Made by a program: the position numbers and the translations under genes
In this document: positions 32,715 through 41,415 of the stretch, piece after piece
Layout: every line of letters starts with the position of its first letter
How positions within the stretch are numbered: the stretch's first letter is position 1
The notes under the pieces: generated by a model
What the model was told of the DNA's origin: nothing
Seen by the model: only the letters and a program-made list of their open reading frames with translations
The model's database searches: none
Source: an uncultured Lentisphaerota bacterium
Lineage (GTDB): Bacteria > Verrucomicrobiota > Lentisphaeria > Oligosphaerales > CAITYL01
Direction: 5' to 3'
Assembly: GCA_903896595.1 (NCBI GenBank)
Contig: CAITYL010000365.1
Coordinates: 1 to 44,087, forward strand
DNA length: 44,087 nucleotides

Positions 32715-32767
32715 AACCGGCAGGACCCATGGGGCCGTTTATGCCTCACCGTCTTGCCGGTTTTTTT
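32715..32767 (+). terminator. Rho-independent terminator of the carbohydrate operon
   Basis: AACCGGCAGGAC (32715-32726) pairs with GTCTTGCCGGTT (32751-32762) over 12 bp with one G-U, around a 24-base loop, followed by a run of seven T residues. It lies 72 bases after the PEP-CTERM gene. Confidence 0.88.
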
Positions 32768-32774
32768 GGCCATT

Positions 32775-32800
32775 GGCGTCAAGTGGATCATTCTGACGCC
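32775..32800 (+). promoter_or_regulatory. Inverted repeat upstream of GH127 gene
   Basis: GGCGTCA and TGACGCC form a 7-bp dyad with 12 bases between, 33 bases before the GH127 start. It could be an operator; I could not place a convincing promoter next to it. Confidence 0.35.
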
Positions 32801-32832
32801 GCATTATGTTTTCCAGAAAAGGATCCCTATTG

Positions 32833-34575
32833 ATGTCGCTTATTCATGACTTGCTCAAGCCGTTGCCCGCCGGCGGGGTGGCATTGCGCGGAAAACTGGG
32901 CGCAAGCCTGGGGCTCAGCATCAACAACCGCCTAAAAAAGGTTGATTACGCGCACTTGGTCGAGCCGTTCAAGCTCCGCAACGAACGGGATCGCCGCTGG
33001 CGGTGCGAGTTTTGGGGCAAAATCGTCCGTTCCGCCATCCTGTCCTGGCGCGGCCAACCCGATGCCGAACTGTTGGCGTTGATCAAGGACGCCGTGGCCG
33101 GCCTGATCGCCACGCAGACCGCGGATGGCTGCCTCAGTTCCTATCCGGCGGAGCTGCAGACGCAGGACTGGGACATTTGGGGACGCAAGTACGCGTTCCT
33201 CGGACTGGCCCGCTATTACATGGAGATTGAACCGGCGCCGGCGGTCAAAACAGCGCTCATCCGCGGCCTTGACCAGTTGATGTCGCAAGTCGGTCCGGGG
33301 GTAAAAAATATTGTCGATTGCGGCTGGCATGACGGCTTGGCGGCGTCCTCGCTTTTGGAGCCGGTCGTGTTGGTTTACCAGATCACCGGGGAGCAGCGCT
33401 TTCTGGATTATGCCCAGTGGATTGTGGCCCAGGGCGGTTCAACGGTCAACAACATCTTCACCGCCATTCTCCAGGGAACGCCGGTCCGCGAACTGGGCAA
33501 CGGCAAAGCCTACGAAATGATGTCCTGTTTCGAGGGGTTGGCCGAGCTTTACCGGGAAACCGGTAATCCCGACTATTTAAACGCCGTCACAACATTTTAC
33601 CGCGCCGTCCGCGATCAGGAAATTTTCATCACCGGCGTGGGCGGGCTCAAGGACGAGTGGGGCGAATTTTGGGACCACGGCAAGTTCAAACAAACGCAAT
33701 TCAACGTCGGTGGTCTCGGCGAAACCTGCGTCACCACCACGTGGATTAAATTCTGCGGCCAAGTGCTCCGCCTCACCGGCGACGCCACGGTCGCGGACGA
33801 GATGGAGCGCACGCTGTACAACGGCGTGCTCGGAGCCATGGTGCCCGACGGTTCCTGGTGGATGCACTGCAATCCCACCCCGCTGGCCGGGCCGGCCTCA
33901 AAAGCGCGCGCCGGCGACCAAATCCCCGGCTACGGCGAAGACTGCTGCCTGGCCCAAGGCCCCAAGGCGTTGGCCATCGCCCCGTGGCTGGCGGTCATGC
34001 AGGACTCCCGCGGCATTGTGGTCAACCTTTACGAGGCCGCCGTGGTGGCGGCGGAACTCGCGGACGGAACCCGCGTTGACCTCACCCTCACCGGTGATTT
34101 CCCGCGCTCGGGCGAAGTCTGCATCACGGTCCGCCCTCCCACCAGCACTCGCTTTCCCATCCGCCTGCGCATTCCCGCCTGGAGCCGGCAAACCCGCGTC
34201 GCGGTCAACGGGCAGGAAATCGCCTGTGCGCCGGGAAGCTATTTGTCCCTCGAGCGCGTCTGGAGTCCCGGCGATCTCATCCGCCTGAACTTTGATCTGC
34301 GCTTGCAAATTCACAAGGGGCCGGACGGCGGCGGCCGCGTCGCACTGACCCGCGGCCCGGTGGTGCTGGCGCAAGACTCGCGGTTGGGTCCGGTTGACGC
34401 ACCGCTATCGTTGGAACGACTTGATACCGCCGTTCTGGAGACCGTGCCCCGCGAAAACATTTATCTGCAATGCCGCTTGGCGGATGACTCCACATTGTGC
34501 GATTACGCCTCGGCCGGCAATACGTTCAACGATCATCATCGCCTCTGCGTCTGGATGACCCAAGCCACGCATTAA
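32833..34575 (+). CDS. GH127-type beta-L-arabinofuranosidase
   Basis: A 580-residue protein of the DUF1680/GH127 group, whose studied members cleave beta-L-arabinofuranosides using a Zn-bound cysteine nucleophile. An (alpha/alpha)6 barrel is visible (WGKIVRSAILSWRGQPD, LSSYPAELQTQDWDIWGRKY), with the metal/catalytic residues GETC (Glu297, Cys299) and EDCC (Cys371, Cys372) and a candidate acid/base Glu278 in WGEFW. A C-terminal beta domain (RLRIPAWSRQTRVAVNGQ, ALTRGPVVLAQDS) is typical. I chose the ATG at 32833 with AAGGA ten bases upstream rather than 32806. No signal peptide is seen, so it is cytoplasmic. It lies after the operon terminator but probably serves the same pathway. Confidence 0.9.
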   Translation: MSLIHDLLKPLPAGGVALRGKLGASLGLSINNRLKKVDYAHLVEPFKLRNERDRRWRCEFWGKIVRSAILSWRGQPDAELLALIKDAVAGLIATQTADGCLSSYPAELQTQDWDIWGRKYAFLGLARYYMEIEPAPAVKTALIRGLDQLMSQVGPGVKNIVDCGWHDGLAASSLLEPVVLVYQITGEQRFLDYAQWIVAQGGSTVNNIFTAILQGTPVRELGNGKAYEMMSCFEGLAELYRETGNPDYLNAVTTFYRAVRDQEIFITGVGGLKDEWGEFWDHGKFKQTQFNVGGLGETCVTTTWIKFCGQVLRLTGDATVADEMERTLYNGVLGAMVPDGSWWMHCNPTPLAGPASKARAGDQIPGYGEDCCLAQGPKALAIAPWLAVMQDSRGIVVNLYEAAVVAAELADGTRVDLTLTGDFPRSGEVCITVRPPTSTRFPIRLRIPAWSRQTRVAVNGQEIACAPGSYLSLERVWSPGDLIRLNFDLRLQIHKGPDGGGRVALTRGPVVLAQDSRLGPVDAPLSLERLDTAVLETVPRENIYLQCRLADDSTLCDYASAGNTFNDHHRLCVWMTQATH

Positions 34576-34664
34576 GGGCAACTCCCCACAAACATAGCCG
34601 TGCTTCTCCACGGCCGGCCTCCCCTGATGGTCGACACGCCGTTGGGGACAGAAAAAACGGCAAG

Positions 34665-36977
34665 TCACACGGCCGGGAGCGCCCGGGAGGTGCGGGGTCG
34701 CGGCGGCCTGGCCATCTTTTTCTGGGGAGCGGCAGGCGGCACCCCGCCTGCCTGCAGCAGCTGCTTCAGGTACTGGCCGGTATAGGAGGCCGCGCAGGCC
34801 GCAACCTGCTCGGGCGTGCCGGTGGCCAGGATTTGGCCGCCGGCATCGCCGCCCTCGGGACCAAGGTCAATGATGTGGTCGGCGACCTTGATCACATCCA
34901 GGTTGTGCTCGATGACCAGGATGGTGTTGCCCTGGTCGCGCAAGGCTTGCAACACGCCGAGCAACTGCTCGATGTCGGCCAGGTGCAGCCCCGTTGTGGG
35001 CTCGTCCAGAATGTACAGGGTATGGCCGGAGGGCTTGCGCGCCAGTTCGGTGGCAAGCTTGACCCGCTGCGCCTCGCCGCCGGAGAGGGTGGTGGCGGGC
35101 TGGCCGAGATGGATATACCCAAGCCCCACGGACGCCAGCATGTCCATCTTGCGCTTGAGCAGGGGCACATTGGCAAACACGTCGCAGGCTTCGGCCACCG
35201 TCAATTCGAGAATGTCGGCGATGGAACGGCCGCGGAACCTGACGTCCAGGGTTTCCCGGTTGTAGCGCCGCCCCTTGCAGGTCTCGCACGGCACATAGAC
35301 ATCGGGCAGAAACTGCATCTCGATCTTCTTGATGCCGTCGCCCTGGCACTCCTCGCAGCGGCCGCCCTTGACATTGAAGCTGAAGCGGCCGGGCTTGTAG
35401 CCGCGGGTCTTGGCCTCGGGCAACATGGCGAACAGGGTGCGGATCAGGCCGAACGCGTCGGTGTAGGTGGCGGGATTGGAACGCGGCGTGCGGCCGATGG
35501 GGCTTTGGTCAATGACAATGAGCTTGTCAATGTGCTCGGCGCCCTCGATCCGGCGATGCTTCCCGGGCGGATCGGACTGGAGCTTGAGGTGCTGGGCCAG
35601 GGCGTTCTTGAGAATGCCGTTGACCAGGGTGCTCTTGCCGGAACCGGAAACGCCGGTTACGCAACAAAAGGTGCCGAGCGGGATGGCCGCGTCGATCTTC
35701 TTCAAGTTGTGTTCGGCGGCGCCCACAATGCGCAGCCACTTGCCGGTACCGGCGCGCCGCTCGCGCGGCACGGGAATCTCCCGGCGCCCCGCCAAAAACT
35801 GGCCGGTCAGCGAGGCGGTGCAGGCCGCAATCTCGGCCGGCGTGCCGGCGGCCACCAGCTCGCCGCCGTGCCGGCCGGCGCCGGGCCCGAGATCAATGAC
35901 GTAATCGGCGCGGCGGATGGTGTCCAAATCGTGTTCGACGACCACCACCGTATTGCCCAGGTCGCGCAGCCGTTCCAGGGTGTGCAGCAACCGGTCGTTG
36001 TCGCGCTGGTGCAGGCCGATGCTGGGCTCGTCAAGAATGTAGAGCACGCCGACCAGGCCGCTGCCGACCTGGGTGGCCAGCCGAATGCGCTGCGCCTCGC
36101 CGCCCGACAGCGTGCCGCTCCCCCGGGCCAGCGTAAGGTAGTTGAGCCCCACGGCCTGGAGAAAGCCCAGCCGGGCCCGGATTTCCTTGAGCATCTCGCC
36201 GGCAATGGCCAGTTCCTCGCCGCGCAGCCCCAGGTGATCCACAAAGGTAATCGCGACATCCACGCTGAGACCGCAAAACTCGGCAATGGATTTGCCGCCC
36301 ATGGTGACCGCCAGCGATTCCGGTTTCAGCCGCGCCCCCTGGCAGTCGGGGCACGGTTCAAAGGTCATGTGCGCCTGCAAGCGTTCCCGGAGTTCCTCGC
36401 TGTCGGTCTCCCGGTGCCGCCGGATCAGATTGGGAATGATCCCCTCGAACGGCTTGCGCCAGTTCTGCATTTTGCCGCGCATCCAGTGGTCGAAGGTGAT
36501 GATCGTGTCGCCACTGCCATAAAGCAGGATCTGGCGAATTTCCGCCGGCAGTTCGTTCCAGGGCACGGTCAGACTGAAGTTGTAGTGCGCCGCCAAACAG
36601 CGCAGGTAATGATTGTAGAGAATGATCACCCGGCGCGGGCCGCGACGCCAGAGCGGAATGGCGCCGTTGCGGATGGTCAGGGCCGGATCGGGAATAACCG
36701 CCTCGGGAGTGAAGATCAGCCGCGCGCCGAGCCCGTTGCAGGTGGGACAGGCACCATAGGGACTGTTGAAAGAAAAATTGCGCGGCTGCAGCTCGCCGAA
36801 ACTGACTCCGCAGTCGGCGCAGGCCAGATGCTCGCTGACCGTTTCCTCGGACCAGCCGCCCGACGCCGCCGCATCCTCCAGCAGGGTGACCAGCAGCCCG
36901 CCACCCACCCGCAACGCCAACTCCACCGAGTCGGTCAGGCGCGCCGCGGAGCTGTCGCCGGTGACCAGCCGGTCCAC
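34665..36977 (-). CDS. uvrA: Excinuclease ABC subunit A, C-terminal part (frameshifted)
   Basis: This frame codes for about 770 residues of UvrA, the damage-recognising ATPase of nucleotide excision repair. It contains the end of ATP-binding half one ([33 protein letters not shown]), the second Walker [16 protein letters not shown], the zinc finger CEECQGDG...[10 protein letters not shown] and the second signature [15 protein letters not shown] with [18 protein letters not shown]. The frame has no natural start: its GTG is the middle of the protein. Together with the frame at 36935-37609 it would make a normal UvrA of about 981 residues if one base were added in a C run at 36977-36980. Confidence 0.92.
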   Translation of the reverse strand: MDRLVTGDSSAARLTDSVELALRVGGGLLVTLLEDAAASGGWSEETVSEHLACADCGVSFGELQPRNFSFNSPYGACPTCNGLGARLIFTPEAVIPDPALTIRNGAIPLWRRGPRRVIILYNHYLRCLAAHYNFSLTVPWNELPAEIRQILLYGSGDTIITFDHWMRGKMQNWRKPFEGIIPNLIRRHRETDSEELRERLQAHMTFEPCPDCQGARLKPESLAVTMGGKSIAEFCGLSVDVAITFVDHLGLRGEELAIAGEMLKEIRARLGFLQAVGLNYLTLARGSGTLSGGEAQRIRLATQVGSGLVGVLYILDEPSIGLHQRDNDRLLHTLERLRDLGNTVVVVEHDLDTIRRADYVIDLGPGAGRHGGELVAAGTPAEIAACTASLTGQFLAGRREIPVPRERRAGTGKWLRIVGAAEHNLKKIDAAIPLGTFCCVTGVSGSGKSTLVNGILKNALAQHLKLQSDPPGKHRRIEGAEHIDKLIVIDQSPIGRTPRSNPATYTDAFGLIRTLFAMLPEAKTRGYKPGRFSFNVKGGRCEECQGDGIKKIEMQFLPDVYVPCETCKGRRYNRETLDVRFRGRSIADILELTVAEACDVFANVPLLKRKMDMLASVGLGYIHLGQPATTLSGGEAQRVKLATELARKPSGHTLYILDEPTTGLHLADIEQLLGVLQALRDQGNTILVIEHNLDVIKVADHIIDLGPEGGDAGGQILATGTPEQVAACAASYTGQYLKQLLQAGGVPPAAPQKKMARPPRPRTSRALPAV

Positions 36978-37609
36978 CCCGCCTCCAGCGTGTGCCGCTT
37001 GTTCTTGTCGAGCTTGATCTCGTCTTCCAGCTCAGCCAGCGTGCCGTTGACCCGAACCCGGACAAAGCCGTCCCGGCGCATCTTGTCGAGAATGTCCTTG
37101 TGCTCGCCCTTCTTGCCGGTCGCGTACGGCGCCAGCAGCAGCAGTTTGCGGCCGGCCGGCAGCGCCTTGATCCGGTCGGTGATCGCCTGGGCGCTCTGGC
37201 GGGCGATCGGCTTGCCGCACTTGGGGCAATGAGGCCGGCCGACATGGGCGTACAGCAGCCGCAGGTAATCGTAAATCTCGGTGGTGGTGGCCACCGTCGA
37301 CCGCGGATTGCTGCCCGCCGACCGTTGCTCGATGGCAATCGCCGGCGACAGTCCCTCAATATGGTCCACCTCCGGCTTTTGCAGGCGGTCCAGGAACTGC
37401 CGGGCGTAGGCCGACAAGCTCTCGACATAGCGCCGCTGCCCCTCGGCATACAGCGTGTCAAAGGCCAGCGACGACTTGCCGGAACCGCTCAGCCCGGTGA
37501 CCACCGTCAGCGACTGCCGCGGCAGGCTGACCGTGATGTTCTTCAAATTATGCTGGCGCGCCCCAACAATCCGGATCGCCCCGGCCTGGGAAGAAAGCAT
37601 GGAGGACAT
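36935..37609 (-). CDS. uvrA: Excinuclease ABC subunit A, N-terminal part (frameshifted)
   Basis: The first 224 codons of uvr[21 protein letters not shown], Walker [41 protein letters not shown]-loop region [18 protein letters not shown] and CPKCGKPIA. The family sequence ends at KNKRHTLEA; after that the frame reads [13 protein letters not shown], which is not UvrA, and stops. UvrA sequence continues in the next frame from VDRLV at 36977. One missing base in a run of four G (minus strand) explains this. Alternatives are a real disabling mutation, an assembly error, or ribosomal frameshifting. A promoter lies at 37695-37722. Confidence 0.92.
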   Translation of the reverse strand: MSSMLSSQAGAIRIVGARQHNLKNITVSLPRQSLTVVTGLSGSGKSSLAFDTLYAEGQRRYVESLSAYARQFLDRLQKPEVDHIEGLSPAIAIEQRSAGSNPRSTVATTTEIYDYLRLLYAHVGRPHCPKCGKPIARQSAQAITDRIKALPAGRKLLLLAPYATGKKGEHKDILDKMRRDGFVRVRVNGTLAELEDEIKLDKNKRHTLEAGWTGWSPATAPRRA

Positions 37610-37645
37610 GGCAGAAGGTACCCGGTACCTCGTAAAAGATTAGAT

Positions 37646-37672
37646 CTTCGGCTTCACCACGAAGCCACGAAG
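37646..37672. repeat. Dispersed repeat family C, copy 2
   Basis: CTTCGGCTTCACCACGAAGC followed by CACGAAG matches 11293-11319 closely. It lies in the uvrA leader between promoter and start codon, next to the palindrome GGTACCCGGTACC (37618-37630). Confidence 0.75.
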
Positions 37673-37694
37673 ATCGCAGAGGTATAACTACCAT

Positions 37695-37722
37695 ATTATA
37701 GCGTATTTTTTGACCGCCGCAA
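37695..37722 (-). promoter_or_regulatory. Promoter of uvrA
   Basis: On the minus strand TTGCGG (37722-37717) and a perfect TATAAT (37700-37695) are spaced by 16 bases. No LexA-like operator could be recognised. The leader is about 80 bases and contains repeat family C. Confidence 0.65.
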
Positions 37723-37750
37723 CTGGCACAAAACGCGAGGATGCATGACC

Positions 37751-37836
37751 GTTTTGTCGGACGATATTGGGAACCCCCTTTTGAGGAAAGGCGGTTCCCA
37801 AACCCTCCGTCAAACTTTTTTCAAAAGGGTGGCCCC
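37751..37836 (-). repeat. Composite repeat family F, copy 1 (short form)
   Basis: The reverse complement of 37751-37815 matches 41251-41315 with about three differences, including the hairpin GGGAACC...GGTTCCC. The remaining part, a CCACCCTTTTGAAAAA block, matches 41139-41155. Compared with the 41 kb copy, the internal portion holding the 20-bp inverted repeats is missing. It lies in the uvrA to antitoxin spacer; 37837-37933 also holds a CCCACTTCAGTGGG palindrome. Confidence 0.8.
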
Positions 37837-37933
37837 AACCGACTTGGGCCGGTCCGGGTTGGGAGTTCCCACTTCAGTGGGGGCTGTTGAACAAGGTTGC
37901 CGTCCCCCACTGGAAGACATGGCCGCGTTCTGG

Positions 37934-38320
37934 CTAAACCGCCTGTCTTTCGGTCAACCGCCCGGAAAGATACTTGTGCAGCACGCTCGAAATCAGGGTT
38001 TGATAGGGCATGCCCTCCTCAACCGCCCGCGCCTGGATGCCAACCAGGTCGCTCTCGGCCAAACGGATGTTGATCCGCTTGTTTTTATGCAGCGTGTTGC
38101 GGGCATACCCCTGCAACTTGGCGGTCTCGGTTTTTCTGTCCTTTACCGGACGCCATTCGTCGCGCTCGTAAGACGCCAAAAGTGCGTTTTCTTCCGAATC
38201 CAAGTTCTGCTTTTTCATGTCCGACCCCGTAAATATTTCTTGGTTGCCTTGCTCAAACCCCACGCCGCGATGCTGCTTGAGCCAGGCGTTTTTCCGTTCG
38301 TCCCAACGGATGCTTTTCAT
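37934..38320 (-). CDS. BrnT-like toxin remnant fused to ribbon-helix-helix type antitoxin
   Basis: A 128-residue reading frame with two parts. Residues 1-24 (IRWDERKNAWLKQHRGVGFE) resemble the first strand and helix of BrnT ribonuclease toxins, which are normally about 90 residues. From Met35 (ATG at 38218) the sequence KKQNLDSEENALL, KNKRINIRLAESDLVGIQAR and PYQTLISSVLHKYLSGRL matches antitoxins that accompany BrnT-type toxins and have a ribbon-helix-helix-like DNA-binding end. The toxin therefore seems to have lost about 60 residues by an in-frame deletion. Translation may begin at either ATG: the first is leaderless from a consensus promoter, and the second has only a weak GGGG site. The antitoxin part looks intact. 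Confidence 0.75.
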   Translation of the reverse strand: MKSIRWDERKNAWLKQHRGVGFEQGNQEIFTGSDMKKQNLDSEENALLASYERDEWRPVKDRKTETAKLQGYARNTLHKNKRINIRLAESDLVGIQARAVEEGMPYQTLISSVLHKYLSGRLTERQAV

Positions 38321-38326
38321 GACCTA

Positions 38327-38355
38327 AGTATATCACAAAGCATGCCGTATGTCAA
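38327..38355 (-). promoter_or_regulatory. Near-consensus promoter of the toxin-remnant/antitoxin gene
   Basis: On the minus strand TTGACA (38355-38350), a 17-base spacer and TATACT (38332-38327). The expected start point is the A of the ATG at 38320, so the message would be leaderless. This is the best -35/-10 match in the window. Confidence 0.85.
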
Positions 38356-38595
38356 TACATTGTCATCACTTTCCACCCGATTTCTGGCCTGCCGCCCGGT
38401 TCCAAGCAGACCATTGGCCGCACTTGAGCTTTTTCGGCGACACCCGCTGTCATGGGGTGGCTCACAGTCGGGCAGACGCTTGTCTTTCCGTCTGCCGCCC
38501 GGTAAAGTTACGTCCTACCAAAGACGGGGACGGCGGATGCACCCAATATGATCGGCAAATCGGCATGTCCGTTAAAGATATTACCAAACTGACAG

Positions 38596-38686
38596 GGACG
38601 GAACTGGTGTGACGCCATCGAGTTCCGCCCGAGGACGGGCGGCTCCCGGTCTTGACATGACGCCGATATTAAAAAGCGGCAAAGGA
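38596..38686 (+). repeat. Dispersed repeat family A, copy 3 (right part)
   Basis: Matches 7632-7722 over about 91 bases with roughly ten differences, including the hairpin TCCGCCCGAGGACGGGCGG and the A-rich end. As at 7722, it runs almost to the start of the next gene. The 38356-38595 stretch before it shows no gene or clear site apart from GTCTGCC/GGCAGAC-type palindromes. Confidence 0.8.
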
Positions 38687-38706
38687 ATTGCCGCACTCCA
38701 AAAAAC

Positions 38707-38964
38707 ATGAACGTGCAACCGAGCCCACATGCCATCTTAATTGACTGCCTCGCGCAGGACGGGTTGCTGGCTGAGGCGCAGGAACTGGACGACCTCCTCC
38801 GGCGGGTGGCGTGGACGACGGGCTCCGAGTTCGCGGGTGAGTTCGGCTTGGCCCTGAAGAAGCTCAAAGCAGCACATTGGGGCCGGATGTCAGACCGGAC
38901 AAAACAGGCGTTTAAGACGGCCGCCGCGGCCGTCCGGCAGGTGTGGCCGAAGATGGGCTTGTAG
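38707..38964 (+). CDS. Small protein of unknown function, 85 residues
   Basis: I do not recognise it. It is largely helical (LLAEAQELDDLLRRVAW, FGLALKKLKAAHWGRM, TKQAFKTAAAAVRQVW), soluble, slightly basic and with a single Cys14. The only AAGGA is about 18 bases from the ATG, so the start is uncertain. A family A repeat precedes it and family F begins at the base after its stop codon, so the gene is packed between repeat elements. Pattern and codon use look genuine but the evidence is modest. Confidence 0.5.
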   Translation: MNVQPSPHAILIDCLAQDGLLAEAQELDDLLRRVAWTTGSEFAGEFGLALKKLKAAHWGRMSDRTKQAFKTAAAAVRQVWPKMGL

Positions 38965-39100
38965 TTGCGGATTCCGCAGGCCGCCACACGCAACAACCCA
39001 TGACGGAGACCGCCGGACGGCCTGCGGAATCCGCAAAAGGCACAAAAAGGTTTGACGGAGGGCTTGGGAACCGCCTTTCCTGAAAAGGGGGTTCCCAACG
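38965..39100 (+). repeat. Composite repeat family F, copy 2
   Basis: A perfect 19-bp inverted repeat, TTGCGGATTCCGCAGGCCG (38965-38983) with its complement at 39018-39036, is followed by CACAAAAAGGTTTGACGGAG and the GGGAACC...GGTTCCC hairpin. The same arrangement in the same orientation is at 41166-41315. It ends five bases before the symporter stop codon. Confidence 0.85.
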
Positions 39101-39105
39101 ATCAA

Positions 39106-41085
39106 TCACTCCTTGGGCGGCGGAGTCTCGTCCAGATTGTGGTGGGCGACCACGGTGCCGTCGTCGCGGTCGTCGCGGCGGACGGTCTTGAGGGCGCGGA
39201 ACATCCGGCCCATGTCGCGCAGGCCGCCCCAGGTGAACCAGGCGGTGGTCAGCACGCCGATGCACAGCGGCAGCAGCACGCCTTGAATCCGCCAGTAACT
39301 GGCCCACCAGGCGGTCGGCCAGGGGCGCAACAGATTCCACAGCGTGCCGATCAGAAAGACCAGGAACCAGGTCATGCTCCAGCAGAACAGGCCGCCGGAA
39401 ATGAACTTGTCGCCCCGGGTGAACTCCTTGTCAAAGCCCAGCAGTTTCCCCCAAGAAAAACGCTGATGCGCGGCTGCCTGCGTCGGATCGAGGCGGCTGC
39501 CGTCACCGCTCGCGGGCGCATATGCCCCACGGTGCAGCATGCGGTCCATGTTAAAATCTTCTTTGCAGGTAAACAGCGACACGGTCACGTAGGCCACCAC
39601 GGCCGCGACCATGGCAATGAGGTAAAACCATTGGCCGTTGATGAAGAAATTGGGCATGAACTGGCGGATGACAATCCCCGTCACCGCGGTGCCGGAACCG
39701 AGGCACAGCGCCGTCCAAGCCGCCGCCGTGGTGCCCTTTTTCCAGTACAGGCCACCGACAATGGCGGCGCCGGCGCCGCTAAAAATGGCGCCGGTGAGGG
39801 CGAAGAACATCAGGATGTAATCGGTCTGCTTGAACAGCCAGCTGAACATAAACCCATAGATCGCCACCGCGACAATGGCGCCCCGCAACAAGCGCAGATG
39901 CTGCCGCGGAGTGAACGGCTTTTTCCGGAACGGCAGCACGACGTCCTGAATGAAAATGCTGCCCCAGGAATGCAGGTACGAGCCGTCCACGGCCAGCATG
40001 GCGAACATCATGATGGCGCACAGCACGCCCTTGATGCCCACCGGCAGCAGGTGCGCCAGCGCCAGGGGCACTTTCATCTGTTTCTGGATCTGCGGGTTGT
40101 CGATCTGCGCCACCAGCGCATTGACCTCGCCCGCCCCCTGGGCGAAGTCGGGGTGGGTCATGTAGGTGTAGGCGCACACCCCGAGCAGGGTGATCATCAC
40201 GGTCAAGGTGAAGCCGCGCCAGTGGCCGAGGATCACCCCCATCTTGGCCTCGTGCGGATTGGCGGCCGAGGCATTGAAGGCGTGTCCGCCCTGCCAGCTC
40301 ATGCAGCCGTAAATCGCGCCCACCATGCCGATCAGCACGTACCAGACATTGAAATCCCGCACGCTGGCGGCATCAAAGGGATTCATCCGCGAAAAGCCCG
40401 ACGGCAGCTGGGTCATGGCCTCGGCAATCTGGTTCCATTTAAAAATGGCCAGCAGGGCAAACGCCACGATGAGATAGAACACGCCCGACACCAAGCCGGC
40501 GACGCAGTCGGTCACCAGGATCGTGAGCTGGCCGCCCCCCAGAGAGAGCGCCAACGCCATACTGAGGAACAGCGCCATCAGCAGGACATAGGTCTGGACC
40601 TGGACGCCGCCAATACTCACGGTTTGCGGGAACCCGCAGAAATAGACGAAGAAGCGGCTGCTCACCGCCGGAAAAATGCCGTAATTGACCACGCCGGCGA
40701 CAAACGCCATCAGGCCGGCAAAGATGCGGAACCCGCGGCTGTAGCGGATCTCGAAGAATTGCGCCAGGGTCATGGCGCGGGTTTCCCGGTACCGGTAGAT
40801 GACATAGCCCGACAGGGCGATGAACAGTCCCACCGGCGCCTGCAAGTTCTGCCACCAGGCCATGACGAACCCGGCGACAAAGATCATCTCGAACATGGCC
40901 ACCGCGGTGATCGCGCCATAGCCCGCCTCGCCGCGGGCGTTGCAGATCAGGTAACGTCCGGCACAGCGGCTGGCGGACATTAAGTCGGCCACGCTCCGGG
41001 CATACTGCTGCGTCCACACCGCAATGCCGGCCACCAGCAACAACGGCACCGCCACCACCGCCCAATCAAAAATCGTCAAATTCAT
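39106..41085 (-). CDS. Sodium:solute symporter family transporter
   Basis: A 659-residue membrane protein of the SSS family, which couples Na+ entry to uptake of sugars, amino acids or organic acids. About 14 helices can be traced. Family-like features are the broken first helix region, GRYLICNARGEAGYGAITAV, the SSS core MTLAQFFEIRYSRGFRIFAG, and LAVDGSYLHSWGSIFIQDVV in the second repeat. I chose the ATG at 41085 (AAGGAG 11 bases upstream); the in-frame GTG at 41097 lies directly against that site. The substrate is unknown, and a sugar is plausible given the carbohydrate genes nearby. It is bracketed by two direct copies of repeat family F. Confidence 0.92.
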   Translation of the reverse strand: MNLTIFDWAVVAVPLLLVAGIAVWTQQYARSVADLMSASRCAGRYLICNARGEAGYGAITAVAMFEMIFVAGFVMAWWQNLQAPVGLFIALSGYVIYRYRETRAMTLAQFFEIRYSRGFRIFAGLMAFVAGVVNYGIFPAVSSRFFVYFCGFPQTVSIGGVQVQTYVLLMALFLSMALALSLGGGQLTILVTDCVAGLVSGVFYLIVAFALLAIFKWNQIAEAMTQLPSGFSRMNPFDAASVRDFNVWYVLIGMVGAIYGCMSWQGGHAFNASAANPHEAKMGVILGHWRGFTLTVMITLLGVCAYTYMTHPDFAQGAGEVNALVAQIDNPQIQKQMKVPLALAHLLPVGIKGVLCAIMMFAMLAVDGSYLHSWGSIFIQDVVLPFRKKPFTPRQHLRLLRGAIVAVAIYGFMFSWLFKQTDYILMFFALTGAIFSGAGAAIVGGLYWKKGTTAAAWTALCLGSGTAVTGIVIRQFMPNFFINGQWFYLIAMVAAVVAYVTVSLFTCKEDFNMDRMLHRGAYAPASGDGSRLDPTQAAAHQRFSWGKLLGFDKEFTRGDKFISGGLFCWSMTWFLVFLIGTLWNLLRPWPTAWWASYWRIQGVLLPLCIGVLTTAWFTWGGLRDMGRMFRALKTVRRDDRDDGTVVAHHNLDETPPPKE

Positions 41086-41138
41086 ACCCGACGCCACTCC
41101 TTAACATGATGGGCGCACGACGACGTTAACGATTGAGG

Positions 41139-41315
41139 CCACCCTTTTGAAAAAGGGTGCTCCCTTTGCGGATTTCGCAGGCCGCCCCTGCGTCCCAATC
41201 GTGGATGGTTGCACTGGAGCGGCCTGCGGAATCCGCAAAAAGGCACAAAAAGGTTTGACGGAGGGTTTGGGAACCGCCTTTCCTCAAAAGGGGGTTCCCA
41301 ACATCGTCCGACAAC
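41139..41315 (+). repeat. Composite repeat family F, copy 3 (long form)
   Basis: Starts with a CCACCCTTTTGAAAAAGGGTG hairpin, continues with a 20-bp inverted repeat (41166-41185 with 41219-41238, one mismatch), and ends with the TTTGACGGAGGGTTTGGGAA block and its GGGAACC...GGTTCCC hairpin. It fills most of the 330-base gap between the divergent symporter and folE genes. Confidence 0.85.
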
Positions 41316-41415
41316 ACCATCATGCGCGTGGGGCAATATAGGCCCGGTTTCCGTTTGGGCGGGGGCGGGTTATGTTTGTTTAATTGGAAACGGCATTTAA
41401 GGAATCTTGTCCGTC

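Noticed and set aside
34650-34675. Intrinsic terminator after uvrA
   Set aside because: A six-T run exists on the minus strand but the stem is only four base pairs and overlaps the stop codon.
37745-38551. Plus-strand open frame of 268 codons
   Set aside because: It runs through repeat family F and then antisense to the antitoxin gene, which has a near-consensus promoter and family similarity on the other strand.
41316-41415. Regulatory RNA (pterin or preQ1 type) before folE
   Set aside because: The short spacer has no convincing aptamer fold and only a G-rich stretch plus an AAGGA site.
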